Below, piece by piece: positions 61,979 through 64,000 of a stretch of DNA of 64,000 nucleotides. This DNA is from an uncultured Flavobacteriaceae bacterium. Its GTDB lineage: Bacteria > Bacteroidota > Bacteroidia > Flavobacteriales > Flavobacteriaceae. The notes beneath the pieces are model-generated. The model had not been told where the DNA came from. It saw nothing but the letters and a program-made list of their open reading frames with translations, and made no database searches. Numbering within the stretch: the first letter of the stretch is position 1; every line of letters starts with the position of its first letter. A program made the position numbers and the translations under genes. The stretch covers positions 310,001 to 374,000 of the forward strand of contig CANLVG010000005.1 of NCBI GenBank assembly GCA_947494565.1, read 5' to 3'.

Positions 61979-62164
61979 ATGGATATTAAAAAGATATTAG
62001 GTTTGGTACTGACCTTATTAGGTATTGGCGGGTTGATCTACGCAGCTGTTCTGTATGTGAATGGTACTGGTGACTTCAAAATATTGGCCGTGTATGGTGT
62101 GCTTGGTGCAATTTTCTTCTTTTCGGGGATGGGCCTGATCAAACGCACAGGTACGTCGAGCTAA
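61979..62164 (+). CDS. Small two-helix membrane protein, 61 residues
   Basis: Hydrophobic helices at about 7-27 (GLVLTLLGIGGLIYAAVLYV) and 34-54 (ILAVYGVLGAIFFFSGMGLI), with a short polar end. This is a common flavobacterial small-membrane-protein shape. Function unknown. The start is a clear ATG after an AT-rich leader. Confidence 0.75.
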   Translation: MDIKKILGLVLTLLGIGGLIYAAVLYVNGTGDFKILAVYGVLGAIFFFSGMGLIKRTGTSS

Positions 62165-62202
62165 GATGCAATTGCGATACGTTAATTTCAAAATCTGGAC
62201 TC

Positions 62203-62712
62203 GTGGAAATCCTGACATCTGATACGCACGACCTTGCCGTTATTTTTCGTCTTTATGGTTTGGCGACCGAGTATCAGAAACGCATATTTCCTGATAATAC
62301 TTGGCCTGAGTTTAAAAAGAGTTTGATTGAAACGGAAATTAGCGAAGAGCGACAATTTAAGTTGGTCATCGAAGAGCAAATCGCCTGTGTTTGGGCTATT
62401 GCCTTTGATGATCCGTATATTTGGGAAGAGCGGAATCGCGATCCTTCCCTTTATATTCATAGAATTGCTACCCACCCTGATTTTAGGGGGTTAGGCTTTG
62501 TTTCCAAAATTGTCGATTGGGCTAAGGAGTATGCTTCTTCCCACGGAAAGAACTTCATTCGTATGGATACCTGTGGAAACAATCAAAAATTGATTGGATA
62601 CTACACCAAGAGCGGATTTGACTTTTTAGGAATGGTTCGATTAAAACATACCGATGCGCTTCCAGCTCACTATCAAGATATGGATGTGTGTCTTTTTGAA
62701 ATTGGACTTTAA
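62203..62712 (+). CDS. GNAT family N-acetyltransferase (GTG start)
   Basis: A 169-residue acetyltransferase. The strand RDPSLYIHRIATHPDFRGL and the acetyl-CoA loop FRGLGFVSKIVDWAKEY fit the GNAT fold; the C-terminal GNNQKLIGYYTKSGFDFLG is typical. Start is GTG at 62203; no in-frame ATG near it. Substrate not predictable. The 267-bp gap after it holds no supported feature. Confidence 0.85.
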   Translation: MEILTSDTHDLAVIFRLYGLATEYQKRIFPDNTWPEFKKSLIETEISEERQFKLVIEEQIACVWAIAFDDPYIWEERNRDPSLYIHRIATHPDFRGLGFVSKIVDWAKEYASSHGKNFIRMDTCGNNQKLIGYYTKSGFDFLGMVRLKHTDALPAHYQDMDVCLFEIGL

Positions 62713-62979
62713 AACAAGTCGAACGAAGATTTAATTATCTTGATTTTACGCAAGGTGGGCTGAGGTCGGTCAATCCTTTGGTAATCTGTTCTCAAGGGTT
62801 TACCGTCTTTTACCTTGATCGCTCCAGTTCCGGAAAAGAAAATCATTAAGATGGGTTTTGGCGCTTTCATGGCTTAGCGCAATAGCCGTCGCTTGACGAA
62901 TCCCAAAACTGATGTACTGCTCATATGGCCCTTTCCCTTTATTCAGGGAATTTCCTATCTTTAGAAAAACAACAACATC

Positions 62980-63570
62980 ATGAAACATCTATTTTTGACC
63001 GCCCTCGCCTTATCAATATTCACAGCATGTGCACAGAAAGATAAGCCCGAGATTATGCCAAAGGAAATCCAAATAAAGACGGCCCTCTTACCGGCCCCGG
63101 ATGATAAGAAAGAGGGAGCCATGGTCTATGGCTACGATGAGGATGGCGAAGTTGTTGTTTTGCGTGAGGGAACCAATGATTTGGTATGCCTTGCGGACAA
63201 CCCCTATAATGACGGTATCAGTGTTTCCTGTTACTTTAAAGAATTGGATGGTTTTATGCACAGAGGTCGTGAGCTACGTAAAGAAGGTAAGGAAACCCCG
63301 GAAATCAGAAAAATACGGGGAGAGGAAGTGGCTTCTGGAAAATTGAAAATGCCCAAGGCGCCAAGTATGATGTATATCTTCTACGGAACGGAGGAAACCT
63401 ACGATAAAACTCAAGGTACCCTAGGTGATGGTCAGTTCAGATACGTCATTTATACACCTTTCGCCACTGCAGAGTCGACCGGACTGCCATTGAAGCCCCA
63501 TGCCAAGGGAATGCCGTGGTTAATGGATCCAGGTACGCACCGTGCGCACATTATGGTCGGGCCCAACTAA
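62980..63570 (+). CDS. Lipoprotein of unknown function
   Basis: A 196-residue predicted lipoprotein (lipobox SIFTAC; mature end AQKDKPEIMPKEIQ). The mature part has GAMVYGYDEDGEVVVLREGT, CLADNPYNDGISVSCYFKEL and GQFRYVIYTPFATAESTGLP, with a Cys pair. No catalytic motif recognised. It is 14 bp upstream of the truncated sterol-desaturase-family gene, probably on one transcript. Confidence 0.82.
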   Translation: MKHLFLTALALSIFTACAQKDKPEIMPKEIQIKTALLPAPDDKKEGAMVYGYDEDGEVVVLREGTNDLVCLADNPYNDGISVSCYFKELDGFMHRGRELRKEGKETPEIRKIRGEEVASGKLKMPKAPSMMYIFYGTEETYDKTQGTLGDGQFRYVIYTPFATAESTGLPLKPHAKGMPWLMDPGTHRAHIMVGPN

Positions 63571-63584
63571 ATTCAAGTTGCGCA

Positions 63585-64000
63585 ATGGAAACCTATGCAA
63601 AAGCACTGTTGTACGCTATTCCATTTTTTATTCTTCTTTTGGCAGTAGAGATGCTTTATGGGTACTTTGTCAAAGACCAAAAGTATCGCGTGATGGATAC
63701 CGTTTCGAGTATTAGCTCGGGCTTTACCAATATTCTGAAAGACTCTTTAGGCCTTGGTCTGATTTTGGTGACCTACCCATATTTAGTCGAACATCTGGCT
63801 TTAATGGAACTAAAGGCAACCTGGCTGGTTTGGCTGGTGGCATTTTTGGTCATCGATTTTGCTGGCTATTGGAATCACCGTTTAAGCCATGAGGTAAATT
63901 TTTTCTGGAACCAACATGTAATTCATCATAGCAGTGAGGAGTTCAATCTCGCTTGTGCACTTCGACAGTCCATATCAAATTTGATCGGCTATTTTCCGTT
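63585..64000 (+). CDS. Sterol desaturase / fatty acid hydroxylase family protein (3' partial)
   Basis: Begins at ATG 63585 and runs off the window, so it is seen only in part (about 138 residues). Three membrane segments (ALLYAIPFFILLLAVEMLYG; GLGLILVTYPYLVEHLALME; TWLVWLVAFLVIDFAGYW) precede the first histidine cluster NHRLSHEVNFFWNQHVIHHS, which has the HxxxH and HxxHH signature of the di-iron membrane hydroxylases. It may modify membrane lipids or sterol-like molecules. No stop is inside the window. Confidence 0.88.
   Translation, partial: METYAKALLYAIPFFILLLAVEMLYGYFVKDQKYRVMDTVSSISSGFTNILKDSLGLGLILVTYPYLVEHLALMELKATWLVWLVAFLVIDFAGYWNHRLSHEVNFFWNQHVIHHSSEEFNLACALRQSISNLIGYFP

Noticed and set aside
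62800-62988. 62-residue minus-strand ORF in the gap before the lipoprotein gene
   Set aside because: Its start lies inside the start of the divergent gene at 62980, leaving no room for a promoter, and the protein has no recognisable features.
1-64000. tRNA, rRNA, insertion sequences, attachment sites
   Set aside because: I read through the gaps and saw no cloverleaf-like sequence, rRNA signature, transposase gene or matching terminal repeats; a tRNAscan or ISfinder run could still find something I missed.

Overview
The window reads as chromosome of a gliding-type, probably marine member of the Flavobacteriaceae (Bacteroidota). The evidence is a six-gene Na+-translocating NADH:quinone reductase operon, type IX secretion (T9SS) proteins (PorP/SprF-like, OmpA-like, several type B C-terminal sorting domains), a kynurenine route, many TTG starts, weak Shine-Dalgarno signals, and Bacteroidota-type promoters (TTG, about 18-23 bp, TAnnTTTG). 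Gene density is high. I recognised no tRNA, rRNA, CRISPR array, insertion sequence or prophage.

Layout. 1-7.5 kb: nqrA (5' partial) to nqrF, a terminator, then a small conserved-looking protein and apbE, which flavinylates NQR. 7.5-10.7 kb: methyltransferase, map and gpmI on the minus strand. 11-13.4 kb: a secreted ankyrin protein, a 55-residue membrane protein, and two secreted peptidases (M48, M15). 13.5-23 kb: seven minus-strand genes form a surface-fibre locus. It holds phage-tail-fibre-like secreted proteins and two paralogous T9SS type B proteins, each directly downstream of a fibre-like gene. 23.3-28 kb: two tandem carboxypeptidase-regulatory-like proteins, a DUF6702-like protein and an M1 peptidase. 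28-35.8 kb: tatA-like gene, PAP2 phosphatase, O-methyltransferase, GNAT enzyme, kynureninase, astacin lipoprotein, AraC regulator and divergent MFS transporter. 36-42.2 kb: clpP, then a T9SS module (large type B protein, PorP/SprF, OmpA/PorE-like). The OmpA gene appears frameshifted by one base in an eight-A run at the signal-peptide junction. 42.8-47.6 kb: kmo, DUF4174, a coiled-coil protein with a cysteine-less zinc-ribbon remnant, a Nif3-like protein and lpxK. 47.6-54.1 kb: a TPR hybrid histidine kinase overlapping gap, then lipA, an ECF sigma factor, a Cys-rich small protein and an ECF sigma/anti-sigma pair. 54.3-64 kb: murB, an aminotransferase, an aspartyl protease with a PDZ domain, DUF1573, valS, small membrane proteins, GNAT, a lipoprotein and a 3'-truncated sterol-desaturase-family gene.

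How genes work together. NQR and ApbE make a respiratory sodium pump with its maturase. KynU and Kmo are two steps of tryptophan/kynurenine breakdown, 12 kb apart. The 39.5-42.2 kb type B protein, PorP/SprF and OmpA protein should act together at the outer membrane. The 13.5-23 kb fibre locus is the best candidate for a little-described system: tail-fibre-like modules appear to have been adopted as cell-surface proteins and paired with T9SS-sorted partners. The function of that locus is inference; the module sharing and gene order are visible in the sequence.
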